From contig JAFREE010000106.1 of NCBI GenBank assembly GCA_019400425.1, positions 21,808 to 85,807 on the forward strand: 64,000 nt of DNA, read 5' to 3'. The stretch comes from Hymenochaete sp. R1. Lineage: Eukaryota; Basidiomycota; Agaricomycetes; Hymenochaetales; Hymenochaetaceae. The notes under the pieces were generated by a model. The model had not been told where the DNA came from and ran no database searches. It worked only from the letters and a program-made list of their open reading frames with translations. Shown here one piece after another: positions 35,322 through 47,153 of this stretch; positions within the stretch are counted from its first letter, which is position 1, and the number at the start of each line of letters is the position of its first letter. The position numbers and the translations under genes are program-made.

Positions 35322-37793
35322 ATGAACACAAACACGAGTGCGCCTTCGAACACGGACCTTCGGGATGGCGGGGATGCAAACGTACCAGACGTCGAGCTCA
35401 TACCCCGGTCTAGTACCGACGCAAAAGCAAGTGCAGGTGCAGAAGACGAAGTCAATGTTATTGACAATGAGAAACGCCCGACGGACGAGCGATCCCCGAG
35501 CTTGAACGTGGAGGGAACCTCCGAAGCAAAGGTGTTAGCAAGTGAGAAATCCGAACTTCGAGTGAAAGACGAAGACGGTTCCGGAGTATTGGGGGCAGTT
35601 AAGGCTGAGGACAATGGGGTTGGGGAGGAGGTGGTTGAAGTCGAGTATCTCCCTCCGGCGAGACTGGCGCTCCTGACGATTGGGCTGGCTTTGGTTATTT
35701 TTGTGGTGAGTCCCTCCGAGTCGATGCTGCACTTTGCTTCAAAGCTGCGCGGGAATTTGTCTGAGTCCAGTTCTGGATGTTTAACTTGTCGTGAAATTGA
35801 TCGCGCATTCTCTGATGACATTTGGTTTTTCTTTTGCTTTCAGGTTGCGCTGGACAATACGATCATTGGTGAGTACATCCAACGTACCCCTCCTTTGACC
35901 TTCAGTTCGGCGGGGCATTATTTTTGTGAAATTTGAAACTGAATGAGGTGCACTTGATTTGGATATGGAAAATTACACAACAGCGACTGCTATCCCGACG
36001 ATAACGACCAAGTTCAACTCGTTGGACGACGTGGGATGGTACGGCTCGAGCTACCTTTTGACGACGACAAGTTTACAACCGGTGCGTAGCGCTTCAAAAT
36101 GCGATATATATATGTATGGGACTCGCCCGCTGAACTAAAAGTGCTTTTTGATAGTCATTTGGGAAGATCTACCAAAACTTCAACGTTAAATGGACATATC
36201 TCTCCGCTCTTGTGCTCTTCGAAAGTACGTCCGTCCGTCCTTCTCAAAGCCATTGACACAAATTTAACTTCTGCATCTCCGCATCTAATCAAAGTCGGAT
36301 CTATGATCTGTGCCCTCGCCATCAACTCTCCGATGCTCATCGTCGGCCGCGCTATCGCCGGTGCAGGTGCTTCTGCGCTCTTCTCCGGTGGGATGACGAT
36401 TATCGGCTTCTCGGTGCCTTTGAGAAGGATGCCCATCTACATCGCGGCTCTGTCGAGCATGTTCGGGATCGCATCGGTCGTCGGGCCTATTCTAGGTGGT
36501 GTGTTCACGGATAGGGTATCGTGGCGGTGGTGTTTCTGGGTGAGCAACATACTTCGTTCAGTCCTTCTGTACGCGTGATCAGGCTGACTGGACATGGACT
36601 TTGGCTTTGTAGATAAACTTGCCATTCGGAGGCGCCGCATTCCTAGCCGTCCTCCTCTTCTTCAAGCCACCCAAGCGACGTGTCTCCACCCTCTCCCTCT
36701 CCTCCAAACTCGCCAAAATCGACACCGTCGGCGCCTTCTTCCTCATCTGCGCCATCGTCTGCCTCCTCCTCGCCCTCCAAGACGGCGGGACTACCTATCC
36801 CTGGTCGCAAGCCCGCATCTGGGGCCTCCTTCTCGGCTTTGCGCTCCTCCTTGTCGTCTTCATTGCCACACAACTATATCGCGGGGACGACGCGACGATC
36901 CCGCCCCGCATCTTCGTGAGGCAACGGACCGTCCTCTCCGGCGCGCTCTACACGTGTCTCCTCTCTATGGGCCTCTACACGCACATCTACTACCTTCCCT
37001 TCTACTTCCAGGCCGTCAAGGGCGTCTCGGCGGAAGACTCCGGGATCCGGTCGATACCGTACCTCGTCAGTATCACGGTGTCGTCGCTCGTTGTTGGGGC
37101 GCTGATAACCAAGATTGGAGTGTATGTGCCGTTTTTGTGGGTGGGTGCTGCGGTGTTCACGGTAGGCTGCGGGTTGTTATTCACGTTGAAGGTGGGGTCG
37201 AGTGCCGGTCAGTGGATTGGATATCAGGTCCTGACGGGGTTGGGAGCGGGAGCGGGATTACAGGTACCATTCATTGCCGTACAAGCCGTGTTAAACGCAC
37301 AAGATATGCCCGTCGGAAGTACGTTCCATCCATCTATCTTACTGAGTTATCACTAACCTTTGTTTCTCTCTCTTACGCGAAGACGCGATCATAATGTTCT
37401 TTAACTCCCTCGGTGGCGCCATCTCTATCTCCATTGCCCAAAACGTCTTCACCAACACCCTCGTGCACTCTATCCCATCCCACGCACCCGGCGTCGACCC
37501 CGCACTCGTCGCCGCTGCGGGTGCGACGCATATCAGGGACGTCGTGCCCGCGGACTCGTTGCCAGGCGTGTTAGAAGCGTATACGTATTCACTTTGTAGG
37601 GCGTTCGTGTTGCCGATCGTGGTCGCGGGAGCTGCGTTTGTAGTCTCGTTATTTGTGAGTTTTCCCTCCCTTTTCTTCTTTACTCTTAAAAAATCAGTTG
37701 TTCTTGGCGTCTGATAAACTTAACACTTTCTCCTTCTAGACGGAATGGAATAGCGTGAAGGGGAAGAAGATCGTTCATGGTGGCGCGGCATGA
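35322..37793 (+). CDS. MFS drug/H+ antiporter, 14-helix (DHA2) type
   Basis: Plasma-membrane proton antiporter, probably for toxic compounds or secreted metabolites. Exon 1 (35322-35705) encodes a hydrophilic acidic N-terminus of about 110 residues before the first helix [14 protein letters not shown] 25-nt exon (35844-35868) follows with VALDNTII, completing the DHA2 hallmark LDNTIIATAIPTI. Then [61 protein letters not shown] (motif A region), motif C as [21 protein letters not shown], and [17 protein letters not shown]. Many further helices follow ([47 protein letters not shown]). The C-terminal half has [18 protein letters not shown] and ends KKIVHGGAA. Seven or so exons. The family is known for fungicide and toxin efflux; the substrate is not visible. 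Confidence 0.93.
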
Positions 37794-38300
37794 TCATACC
37801 ATCCTAACTTTTGATTCGATTTGCTCGCAACAATGACAACGACGAAAACCAACGACGATTTCACAAAGGACGTCCACCATTACAAATCACGACTTACGAC
37901 TTCTCAGGATCCAACTATCCACACCTAGATACCGGCCCGAGTTCGATATATCCTTACATATCTTTATACTTCAGACGTTATTCATATGCATGCAATTATT
38001 CTTGCGCTTCTCTCGTCCCAAATGTATCTTTACGAGAGAAAGTACACCACAAAAATACTGCGAGGAGACAGAGCGTGTGAGTTTAATTGCAACGGTGGTG
38101 ATCGCGGAGCGTGGGGTTACGACTGCCGAGATAGTATTATACATTCTTGATCATGACGAGTACATGCGGATAGCAGATGTGGATAAACAGGAGCGAATGG
38201 TGATGTCGGTACGTTGGCTGTCCCCCCTTGAACATCATGGAAGACATACTAGAAACGCCGATGGGAATGGGAGCTCCGGGGACTCGTCCGGTTCAAAAAA
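37794..38300. other. Convergent intergenic region MFS / BolA
   Basis: 507 bp between converging 3' ends. No gene is seen. Confidence 0.5.
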
Positions 38301-38852
38301 TTAGACTGTCTGACCGTCCGCTAGACGAGCCTTGTACTGCTCAGGCGTGAGCGAAACCTAATAATGATCAAGAATCATCATAGTTGAGGGAATGATTGTG
38401 AATTGGAGACGTGTCTTAATGAACTGAATTGGGGAACGTACTTGGGAGAATGCATGCATCTGAGAGATCTCGTCTTTCAAGAGTTCATTGACTGAAAGAT
38501 GGATGAGTAAGCAAGAGCCTCTAGATCCGGACAGCGATGGAGCATCGATCGATGACGACGTACCCATTCGATGTCTAGCAAGCGGCGTCTTCTTTGCGAA
38601 AGCCTGGTTACATGTACAAGGAATCATAAACAGGAAGGAGCATGCAAGGCAAGGGCATGAGTTAGAAAATCGAAGTCATAGATTCAGATTCTGGTCTTAT
38701 CAGATAATAAAAAAGCGACAGCGACGGACCTCGCTGACGACAATGATCTTGTAGCTTTCACCGCAGCCGCTAGATTGGTCGATGATCTCGAGGTGATTGA
38801 TCGGAAAAGCGTTTTCAAGGGTAGATTGGAGAGCATCGACTGAGACAGGCAT
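38301..38852 (-). CDS. fra2: BolA-like protein (Fra2/BOLA2 type)
   Basis: Small partner of monothiol glutaredoxins in iron sensing and cytosolic Fe-S cluster delivery. Four exons, 38852-38730, 38603-38564, a 50-nt exon near 38448-38497, and 38357-38301, give 89 residues. Start MPVSVDALQSTLENAFPINH, then LEIIDQSSGCGESYKIIVVSE with the conserved SxGCGxxY/F loop that holds a cluster-ligand Cys. Next AFAKKTPLARHRMVNELLKD with the invariant His of the RHR motif, and ISQMHAFSQVSLTPEQYKARL. No N-terminal extension, which favours the cytosolic/nuclear BOLA2 class over the mitochondrial BOLA1/3 classes. It diverges from hop2 across 211 bp. Confidence 0.92.
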
Positions 38853-39063
38853 CGTGTCGTTTGGTTCGTCGTTGACTGTAGATAGATAAGCGAGAGAGCG
38901 CGGGAGATGGCCGAAGCAGAAGAAGTCTTGTTTGTGTTTATTGACGCGTTATAACATAAGCGGCTCGACGCGACGTGGAGTCGGAGCTGACCACTGACCA
39001 GTACTTACTCTGTTTCTAACATCCATTACCATTGAACCAACAATTAGCTGAAGCGCGTTAAAA

Positions 39064-40200
39064 ATGCCGGGAAAAACAAAAGAACTCTCTGAAAAAGTCG
39101 CTGTGCTCAAGGGACAAGCTGGTATGTTCGTCTTGGAGCGCGTTTACCCGTGCTTTCTCGTCCACCAATCCTTTCGACTCCGGTGCTAATCAAGTCGTGA
39201 AGCGGAAGACGCTATTCTACAGTATCTCAAAAAGGTAGAATCGATGATAATGCATATTCTTCGTTTGGTTTCTGATGATAGTACCCATAGATGAACCGTC
39301 CTTATGGCGCCGTCGACGTCAGTGCTAACTTAAAGGGCGCTGTTCCAAAGACCGCGACACAAAAGATACTCGCAACTCTAGCTGACAAAGGCGATATTAC
39401 TTTCAAACCCTATGGTCTGCTGACAGTTTCCTGAATCGCTTCTCTGACTAAGAAGTTACTCTTCGACTGTTCGAATACCTTCTCTTCAAGGCAAATCCTC
39501 GTTTTATGTAGCGAAACAATCGGATATCGAAGATGTTCCAGTTGATAAGCTTGCTGAGCTAGAAGAGCAAGTCAAAGGTATGAACGAAGAAAACAAAAGC
39601 CTTGGGGAAGAGATCAAGAAACTCAACTCAGGTAAGTACATCGAGTTATGGGTGAACGTCGGCTGACGTGATTCAACCAGACCTCAACAAGCTCAAGAAC
39701 ATGCCAACCGACGAAGAGATCGTAAAGCAAACAGAAGATACGAACGCTGCAGTAAGCTGGTATTGTGACTGGGAATGTTTCCCGAACTTATCTCGGACGT
39801 TTGCTCCTTGGACAAAGATCGAAAAGACTCTAGCCTATTTGGAACCGCTCCGTGCCGGGACTTCGACACTTTTGTCGCCCGAAGAGATAGCTCAACTCGA
39901 CGCAGATTGGAAGAAGTGGCGAGAGGAATGGGTGAAAAGGAGGAAAGTGCATTTTGGGTAAGTCTCTTTTTGCTTCACCTCAATTCCCATTCAACGCGGT
40001 TATACCCTATCGCCTTCGCACATGTCAGACTATGCTCAATATATGTTCTCCCGTACAGTCTTTGGTACACCGTCACCGATAGCCTGCCCAAATCGCAATG
40101 GGAAGAACTAGCTGAAGATTTGGGATTGGAGGAAGATACCGCTGAACACAAGGAGATCGAAGAGGGACCTTTGGTCAAGGAGCTCACGAAAAGAAGATAA
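39064..40200 (+). CDS. hop2: Meiotic homologous-pairing protein Hop2
   Basis: Partner of Mnd1 that stimulates Dmc1/Rad51 strand invasion in meiosis. Start MPGKTKELSEKVAVLKGQA (39064). Exons join to AEDAILQYLKKMNRPYGAVD and SANLKGAVPKTATQKILATL, the TBPIP winged-helix DNA-binding domain. ADKGDITFKPYGKSSFYVAK follows. The middle is a leucine-zipper coiled coil (DKLAELEEQVKGMNEENKSL, EEIKKLNSDLNKLKNMPTDE). After the intron at about 39752-39820 comes IEKTLAYLEPLRAGTSTLLS and WKKWREEWVKRRKVHF. The C-terminal part (TVTDSLPKSQWEELAEDLGL) ends LVKELTKRR. About seven exons. All three regions of the family are present, so the gene appears intact. Confidence 0.95.
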
Positions 40201-41427
40201 ACAGGACTGCCTTATACTTAGACGACGCCACAACTGGCTTGTACTCGACATGCTTTTCTCCTTTCCCGACGTATCAATGAAATAATGGATCGTGTGGCTG
40301 ATCTCTGAGGTGTATTGTATCTGTCATGCTTTTTTAATCAGGGAACTCGTGCGATCACGACTTCTTTTCGACTGGCAAATCCTCGCCACCTTGTACTCTC
40401 CCCTCCCCTTTATCTGACCTCAACACGTATTTCGGTGATGTGCGACACCATACCTAACAACGAGTTTAACACCCTCCCATGATCCAAAGCTCCGAACTAT
40501 GAGGTACGCCACAAATACTTCTAGATTCAGATACCAGTCCATTCGACTCACCTCCGGCACCTACACCTTCGTAGTAAAGCTGGGAGACTCATCCGAGCTA
40601 CCGCCTCCGGCGTTTCCCACCACACCTACATCCAGTCCAGTCCCGACCTCCTCGGTGAAAGCGCGTGTGGCGTGCTTGTCATGCTCGTTCTCGCATTCGG
40701 AAACTTCCCCGGGTGCGGGGTGGACGCGAAATTTGGCTCGCTACCTTGTACCCGTACACGAACAAATAGAGATCTTGTGTTGCATGCATAAGACTTCGTT
40801 CAGAGATGAACTTATCTATCGACTGCTGAGAAGCAGAAGTGGTGCCCCGATGTGCTCGTTCCGGTCGCTTGTGCCACGCCCGCGCTGGGACCTCTCTTCG
40901 CGGACTTCCTCCCTCTACAGACGTTCGCGCGCGGTTACCGTATTTGCAAAAACTGCAAACTGCTGTAAGGAAGTGTATGTCTGCCTTCCACAAACGGATT
41001 TTCTCCGTATGTCTACTGAAAAACCGTGGGTGTACTAACCTATTCAAGCTGTACAAATCCCTTGCGGAAATTGAATGCAGAATTGAGATTGGCCAACTTA
41101 CCGAATGGACTTCGTGAACCCGGATGACGTCTCCCTTCTTCCCTTCTTTGCGTCGGCGTTTCCACTTTCTTTGAGAGACTGATACGGCGCCGCAGAACTT
41201 TGTTCTATCTCGCAAGCTCGTGTTTCTCATGGAGCGAAATTCAAATCGGAGTATCTTCATGGAGGAAAGTGAGTGAGAGCCAATATAAACTGACCGCGCT
41301 CGACTCTTTCTTGTTCACCTCATACCTTCGGCGACACCTTCTCTCTCACCTCCTCCCTCCTCTGTCTTTCTTTGGCGTTTTCGCCACTCGTACTCGCGTT
41401 ACCTCCCCTCCACCGACCTTCGCAAGA
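40201..41427. other. 1.2-kb region with frame-shifting coding-like text, and promoter of the secreted repeat protein
   Basis: At about 40520-40990 several frames give protein-like text that does not join into one gene: YQSIRLTSGTYTFVVKLGD, then in another frame SPDLLGESACGVLVMLVLAF and GNFPGCGVDAKFGSLPC, then CPDVLVPVACATPALGP and FADFLPLQTFARGYRICKNC. This may be a decayed gene or one with unrecognised introns. Downstream, TATAAA at 41284-41289 (with an overlapping CCAAT at 41279) lies 139 bp before the next ATG and looks like its core promoter. Confidence 0.4.
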
Positions 41428-43506
41428 ATGGCAGGCTGGCAACTTTTTAAGCTCCTTGCCGTCTTTTCTTCTCTCTCGCAACCTCAAGCGCTCGCCGCGA
41501 CTATTAACGCGAGGTAAGTCGACCCTACCTGTGGCGTCATCTTCATCTTGTATCATCGTCGTCCTGATTAACCTTCTCTTCCGTGATCATAGGCAATCTA
41601 CGAGCAAGTGCCCTGCTCCCGGCTCGTTCTCGGCTGCTTCGCCTCCGTACGTACCATCTATAAGATGCTCATTGGCGCTGCATTTTCTAACATTTTACTT
41701 GTACCTTTTTTTTATTTCAATGTAATACAGAGCGGGCTTCGACTGCCCTTCCAACTATGCCTGGTCGACCGACGCTGGATCCTGTTGCCCAACTACTGCC
41801 TCCGCCAGCGGCACACCTCAGTGCCCTGAAGGGTCCGTCTGGACCAATAGCTATCAGGCCTGTATCCAGGCTTCCGCCGTCCTTCATCGCCGTGGCGGCA
41901 GTGGCGAGTCTAACGGATACTCAGACTCCGATTCAGACTCAGACTCCGACTCCAGCTATGGCTCTAGCTCAGGATCGAGCTATGGTTCAGAGTCAGGGGG
42001 CTCAGAAGGAGGTTATGGGGGTGGCTCCGATTGTATCTCCGAGATCCTTGGGAGCTATGGTGGCGGATATGGCGGTGGCGGCTATAAAAACAGGAAAAGG
42101 TCTCCTGGTGGAGGCGGAGGCGGATGGGGTGGAGGGGAAGGTGGATGGGGAGGATGGGGCGGAGGTTCCGGTTACGGAGGAGGCTCCTCTGGAGGCTATG
42201 GCGGTGGCGAAAGTTCCAGTGGATCTAGTGGCGGCTATGGCAGCTCAGGCAGCTCAGGCGAGAGTCACGGTTCCGGCGGCTCTGCAACTACTAAGACTGA
42301 GACCGTGACGAAAACCGTACAGGGCCAGGCTTCAACTGCGACGACGACCGTATACAACACAAAAACAGTGCAAGGACAGGCCCAGACGAGCACTGTATAC
42401 AACACTAAGACGGTCACAAAGACGGAACAAGGCCAGGCTCAGGTAGCGACAACGACGGTTTACAACACCCAGACGACGACCAAAACGGAGAAGGCGCAGG
42501 GCGCGGTGAGCACGACGACGGTGTACGCGACCGCCACTGCTACCGCCACCGCCCAAGGCCAGGTTCAGACAAGCTACATCACTGTCACCCAGACCGCACA
42601 AGGTCAGGCTCAGACTCAGGTGCAGACACAAACTCAAACCGAGACCGTCACGAAGACGGAGAAGGCGCAGGGCGAGGTCAACACGAGCGTACAGTACGTC
42701 ACGGTAACTGCCCAAGGTCAAGCACAGACGAGCTATGTCACAGTCACTCAGACCGCACAAGGACAAGCACAGGTTGCTACGACCACCGTATATCAGACTG
42801 CGACGGCTGCTGCCGCTGCCGCTTCCACCGTCACTGTTACGACCACGTACACTACCACTGAGCAGAACGCTGGTGCCGGTTACGGTGGCGGATACTCAAG
42901 TGTTCCCCAGGCTGCAACCTCGACGCCTTGCGAAAGCTCTGTCGCACCTGCGTCACCCGTCCCTGTTGAGTCAGGCGGATACGGTGGAGGATATGGCGGG
43001 GGATATGGCAGTGGCAGTGGCAACGGCTGGGGCTGGGGAGGCTCTGGCACGACCAGCTCGGGGTACTCGACTCCTTCAATGGGCTGGCGTAAGGCGGCGC
43101 GTGCAAAGGCTGCGCGCGCTGCACAGGAGTCGGCCAGTTCTTGCCCAAGCGGGAAAGAACTGTGTCCGATGTCTGGTCTCGTAGGCTCTGAATGGTGAGA
43201 AACAATTTCTAGTGATTTGTGTTTGGTGGTTTCTTATCTGTTTTTTTTGGTAGCGCTGATCCGATTAATGACCTGCATAACTGTGGCGGGTGCTCTGCCA
43301 CGGGCGCTGGTCAGGACTGCACGACTATCGCGAATGGTGACGGAGTCGCATGTCAGAGCGGCACTTGCATCGGTACGTGCTGAGTACAAATTTTGCAAAT
43401 TCAGGGATTGCTCACATGCCTTTCTTTCGTAGTCAACTCTTGCTCAAAGGGATACACTCCTTCCGCAGACGGCAAGTCTTGCACGCCATCTTCCAGGCGC
43501 AAGTAA
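41428..43506 (+). CDS. Secreted Gly/Ser-rich repeat protein with PriA-like cysteine-rich tail
   Basis: Predicted cell-wall or matrix protein. Exon 1 (41428-41514) starts MAGWQLFKLLAVFSSLSQ and ends after ALAATINAR, a signal peptide. A short exon gives STSKCPAPGSFSAASPP, then a long exon (about 41732-43192) begins AGFDCPSNYAWSTDAGSCCP. The part to about 42300 has no ATG in frame, so it is easily missed. It has an SDSDSDSDSD acidic-Ser run, many GGYGGG blocks and a possible dibasic site (KNRKRS). Next comes the QGQAQ repeat array, more Gly/Tyr blocks, and CPSGKELCPMSGLVGSEC. Two last exons add DLHNCGGCSATGAGQDCTTI, ACQSGTCIVNSC and KGYTPSADGKSCTP, matching the C-terminal Cys pattern of basidiomycete PriA-type secreted proteins. 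No GPI signal is seen; the end is SSRRK. Confidence 0.82.
42295..42845 (+). repeat. Tandem Thr/Gln-rich protein repeat array (QGQAQ units)
   Basis: Within the secreted protein, about ten degenerate units of roughly 16-20 codons share KTxQGQA(Q) followed by TTTVYNT or TSYxTVTQT, for example TVTKTEQGQAQVATTTVYNT. Two units replace the Gln core by EKAQG. The DNA is diverged at third positions, so the array is old rather than recently expanded. Thr density suggests heavy O-mannosylation. Confidence 0.85.
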
Positions 43507-43822
43507 AATACATTCGCCCTATCCTCGTCTCTCCTTAAAAATGCCGTAGTCTTTTCTCTTCGGTTTGTTAGCGACTCACGGACGTTGATACGGACTACTT
43601 TTCCCAAGCCGTATTCATTTATTTATTTTTAATCTAACTTATTACTGGTTCTGCTTTTGCTTCTCCCTTTCATCCCGGTTCTCACAAAAAAAGCAAATAC
43701 CTGTACTTCTCAATGTTATCATCGTGTGCATGTAGTTTCATCTGTACTTTTATACAATCGAAGGCATATGCTATCCGCTCTTAAAATATTTATGAAAAAG
43801 ATCATTACGCCTGTTTTGCGTT
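43507..43822. other. Convergent intergenic region
   Basis: 316 bp between the secreted protein and the minus-strand amidohydrolase. T-rich on the plus strand; no gene is seen. Confidence 0.5.
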
Positions 43823-45252
43823 TTACTCTGCGTAGTGAGGATTCAGATCCAGCTTGTACACTCGGTTCGAATTGTGGAAGAACGCGTTCTTTGCAATATC
43901 GATGGCTTGATCTTCCGAGAGGGAGCTATCTTGTACATACTGCGTGAGGACCTGTGTGACTTGTTGGCACCTTGAACGTTTCAGAAAAGAAAATCAAAGT
44001 CTCACTTCGCACAGGACTTCCCTGGACTGCCTCGTCGCAAGATAATACGTCTCTGGCCAGAAATGGCCGTCCGCTATGAACCCAAATATCAATATCTATA
44101 TTGAATGAGTAAACATAGATTTAACGTACTGGACCACAAAATCTTATTCGTGGGACAAAGCTCCAAAATTTGATGTATGATCTCCATTTGACCTTTCTTG
44201 CTTACAACCGGGAAGACTTCGCCAAAGTCGAGGTAGACGTTTGGATACATTGCGGTCAAGTACCCGGCTTCCCTCGTGAACGGATACGATGAGTGAAGCA
44301 AAACGACGGGAGTGTCCGGGTAGGCTGCTATAAGGGGTTGAAGGTGCGATGGAGACGCCTTTGTGAGAGTGATATCGGTGTCACCCAAGCCGGTATGGAA
44401 TTGCACTGCAAAGAAAGGTTTGAAACTACGGAAATGACGAGAGAAACAAGTCTACCTACCGGGTTTATGGCATTTCCCAGCCACCTCCATCGTGAGTCGT
44501 ACGAGGTAGTCGTTAAGCTGCTTATCTGAAAGTCGAAGCTTTCCCGTCGTCTTGTACCGCTGGATCGCACCCATGAGCGATATCTCTATGTCCTCGAGTG
44601 GTTCGCTTTTGGGATACACATCGAGCCCTGTTCGATAACAAGCTACGGATTTAAAACCGACCGTGAAGGGATCCGCACCAGCATCTGTGATGGCCTTGTC
44701 GAATTCGGTTGAGAAGGAAGAAAGAAGTGCTGAAGCGGAATTAAGATCCATGAGTGTGTGCAATTGTAGGTGAGGTCTGAGGAGATCCTATTCATTTCGC
44801 GTCAATTTTCCATAGACGATTCTGGTTTGCGTGCGCACTTGTGCAAGAGCTTCAATCCTGACGATTCTTCGCGATGGAGATGTTGTGAGAGGATCATGCC
44901 ACTTGATGTCCTCGCTAGTTTCGATGTCCAATCCATCGTCTAACAGCAGACATTGAATGCCTGAAGAATCGAAGCATAATCGGCAAAGTTCTGAGTATGG
45001 TAAGGTTTGGCGAGCTTTCTTCACAGACTCCCAGTCGTTCTTGCATCCAAACAGTCCTGAAAGCTGTTCAATTGCACGATATGAAGCCAAGGTGTATGAA
45101 GAATCTGCCAAAGCGGCTCCGGAGGCTTCCGAGAAAAATCCTTCCAATGTGTAATCGCCTTTGTATGAGTCTTTTAAGAGAGGATGTGCATGGTTATCAA
45201 TAGCAGGATACTTCGAGCAAACAGTAGCAAGACGATTCACGTTTTCCGACAT
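43823..45252 (-). CDS. FluG-like amidohydrolase (amidohydrolase family 2)
   Basis: Metal-dependent amidohydrolase resembling the N-terminal domain of fungal FluG and nodulin/glutamine-synthetase-like proteins. Start MSENVNRLATVCSKYPAIDN (45252) runs into NHAHPLLK, whose HxH is the first metal motif. Then EQLSGLFGCKNDWESVKKAR, LCRLCFDSSGIQCLLLDDGL and RRIVRIEALAQ. A 51-nt intron joins this to DLLRPHLQLHTLMDLN. Next KPVQFHTGLGDTDITL (His metal ligand), HLQPLIAAYPDTPVVLLHSS, AMYPNVYLDFGEVFPVVSK and LCPTNKILWS; a short exon DGHFWPETYYLA follows, and the end is VYKLDLNPHYAE. No glutamine synthetase domain follows, so it is the stand-alone form. The substrate is unknown. Confidence 0.85.
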
Positions 45253-45560
45253 TTTGAAGATGGCGGTTTGAAATCAAAATGACCACAAAACCAGAACGGC
45301 TCGAGTCGTTGCGCGTAAGATGATCATCAGATGCCTGTGAGAACATATTACCATACTTGGGTTCACAAACGAAAGTTTTGAGCACGCTTCATCACAGCGC
45401 ATAACGTTCGCCACAGGCATCCATCTTTCTCCTTTTCTCCTTCATCTATCCCTCGTTATTCATCCGGGGGATACCCCCTACTCCTTCTTTGTACTGATAT
45501 CTCGTTTGAGCGGAAAATTCATTTCCATAGGAGAGCACCTTACGAGGAAGGACCGCCAAG
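45253..45560. other. Divergent promoter region amidohydrolase / eRF1
   Basis: 308 bp between divergent start codons. Position implies promoters for both. No gene is seen. Confidence 0.45.
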
Positions 45561-47153
45561 ATGTCGATGCCAGATGCTGCTGAGCAGAATATCCAGATGT
45601 GGAAGATGAAGAAGCTCATCAAGAGCTTGGACTCTGCTAGAGGGTACGCAGGGATGTCATTCTTCTGCTTTTCGTGTCCCTGACCGCGAATTAGGGCTGG
45701 GACGTCTATGATCAGCTTGATCTTACCACCAAAGGTGCGTGTCATAGATGTATTGAATAGCTTCGAGGACTCTTCCTGATCGTACATATAGGATCAAATC
45801 GCTCGAGCACAATCTATGTTAACGAATGAATACGGTACCGCATCGAACATTAAGTCGCGTGTCAATCGTCAATCTGTATTGGCTGCCATCACGAGCACTC
45901 AGCAGCGGCTAAAGCTGTACAACCGCGTTCCCCCAAATGGTCTCGTCCTGTTTGTCGGCACAATCTTAACGGAGGAGGGTAAGGAGAAAAAGGTGTCGTT
46001 TGATTTCGAACCCCACAAACCGATTAACACGTATGTAACCTGTTGCTCTGTTCTTTCCATGGTCGTGTGCTCATATTCATTGTAGGTCCCTGTACCTATG
46101 CGACAATAAATTCCATACGGAAGCCCTGTCAGAGCTGCTGGAGTCTGATCAGCGTTTCGGATTCGTTGTCATGGATGGTAACGGAACGCTTTTTGGTACT
46201 CTTGCCGGGAACACGCGGGAAATTATCCAAAAGTTCACTGTTGATCTGCCGAAGAAACATGGTCGTGGTGGTCAATCTGCTTTGCGATTTGCGCGTCTTC
46301 GCGATGAAAAACGTCACAACTACGTCCGAAAGGTCGCCGAGCTGGCTGTTCAGCACTTCATCACTGCCGACAGGGTCAACGTCGCTGGACTCGTACTTGC
46401 TGGTAGTGCCGACTTCAAGACGGAGTTGAGCCAGAGTGACATGCTTGATCAGCGATTGGGCGCGAAGATCATCAAAGTTGTCGATGTCAGTTACGGTGGA
46501 GAAAATGGCTTCAACCAGGTAGATAGTTTCTTCTTCTTCTTTCATTCAAGTTCGCTGACAATTATCTAGGCAATTGAACTCGCGGCTGAATCGCTTGCCA
46601 ACGTCAAGTTCGTGCAGGAGAAGAAACTTATTCAGAAGTACTTCGACGAGATTAGCCAGGACACTGGTAAATACTGCTTTGGTGTTGATGATACCCTCAA
46701 GGGTCTTGAGCTCGGTGCTATTGAGACTTTGATCGTATGGGAAAATTTGGATATCACCCGATACGTGCTTCGGAACGCTGCTGGGGGTCTGTCTCTAATG
46801 TTTTCGTGGTCTGACCTTATCTAATTCTGGTTTTTTTTTTTTCAGACCAAATCATTGTACACGCAAGCAAAGAGCAAGAGAAGGACCGCGAAAAGTTCAT
46901 TGACAGGTCAACAGGTCTGGAGATGGAACAGGCGCAAGAACCTCAGCCATTGCTCGAATGGTTCGCCGAAACATACAAGGACTTCGGTGCCAACCTCGAA
47001 TTTGTCACGGATCGTTCCCAGGAAGGCGCACAGTTCGTCAGGGGCTTCGGCGGAATTGGTGGCATCCTGCGCTACAAAGTTGATTTCACCAACCTCGCGG
47101 GCTACGACGAAGACGAAGACGAATTCTTATCCGACGACGACGACGACATCTGA
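45561..47153 (+). CDS. sup45: Translation termination factor eRF1
   Basis: Class 1 release factor recognising all three stop codons and triggering peptide release with eRF3. Start [20 protein letters not shown] (45561). Introns follow RG and PPK; the third exon starts [20 protein letters not shown]. Diagnostic motifs are intact: TASNIKS and YLCDNKF (stop-codon recognition, domain 1), and [20 protein letters not shown] with the catalytic GGQ (domain 2). Domain 3 has [60 protein letters not shown] and [20 protein letters not shown]. The tail is acidic ([14 protein letters not shown]), the eRF3-binding end. No motif change suggests stop-codon reassignment, consistent with the standard code used throughout. 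Confidence 0.97.

Noticed and set aside
40679..41260. 193-codon minus-strand frame
   Set aside because: Arg/Ser-biased text without domains; it overlaps the plus-strand coding-like segments and a plausible promoter.
43860..43880. GGTTCGAATT string resembling a tRNA T-loop
   Set aside because: No acceptor or D-arm pairs with it; it lies inside the last exon of the amidohydrolase gene.
45446..45787. 113-codon minus-strand frame
   Set aside because: Antisense to the first exons of eRF1, whose frame and motifs are certain.
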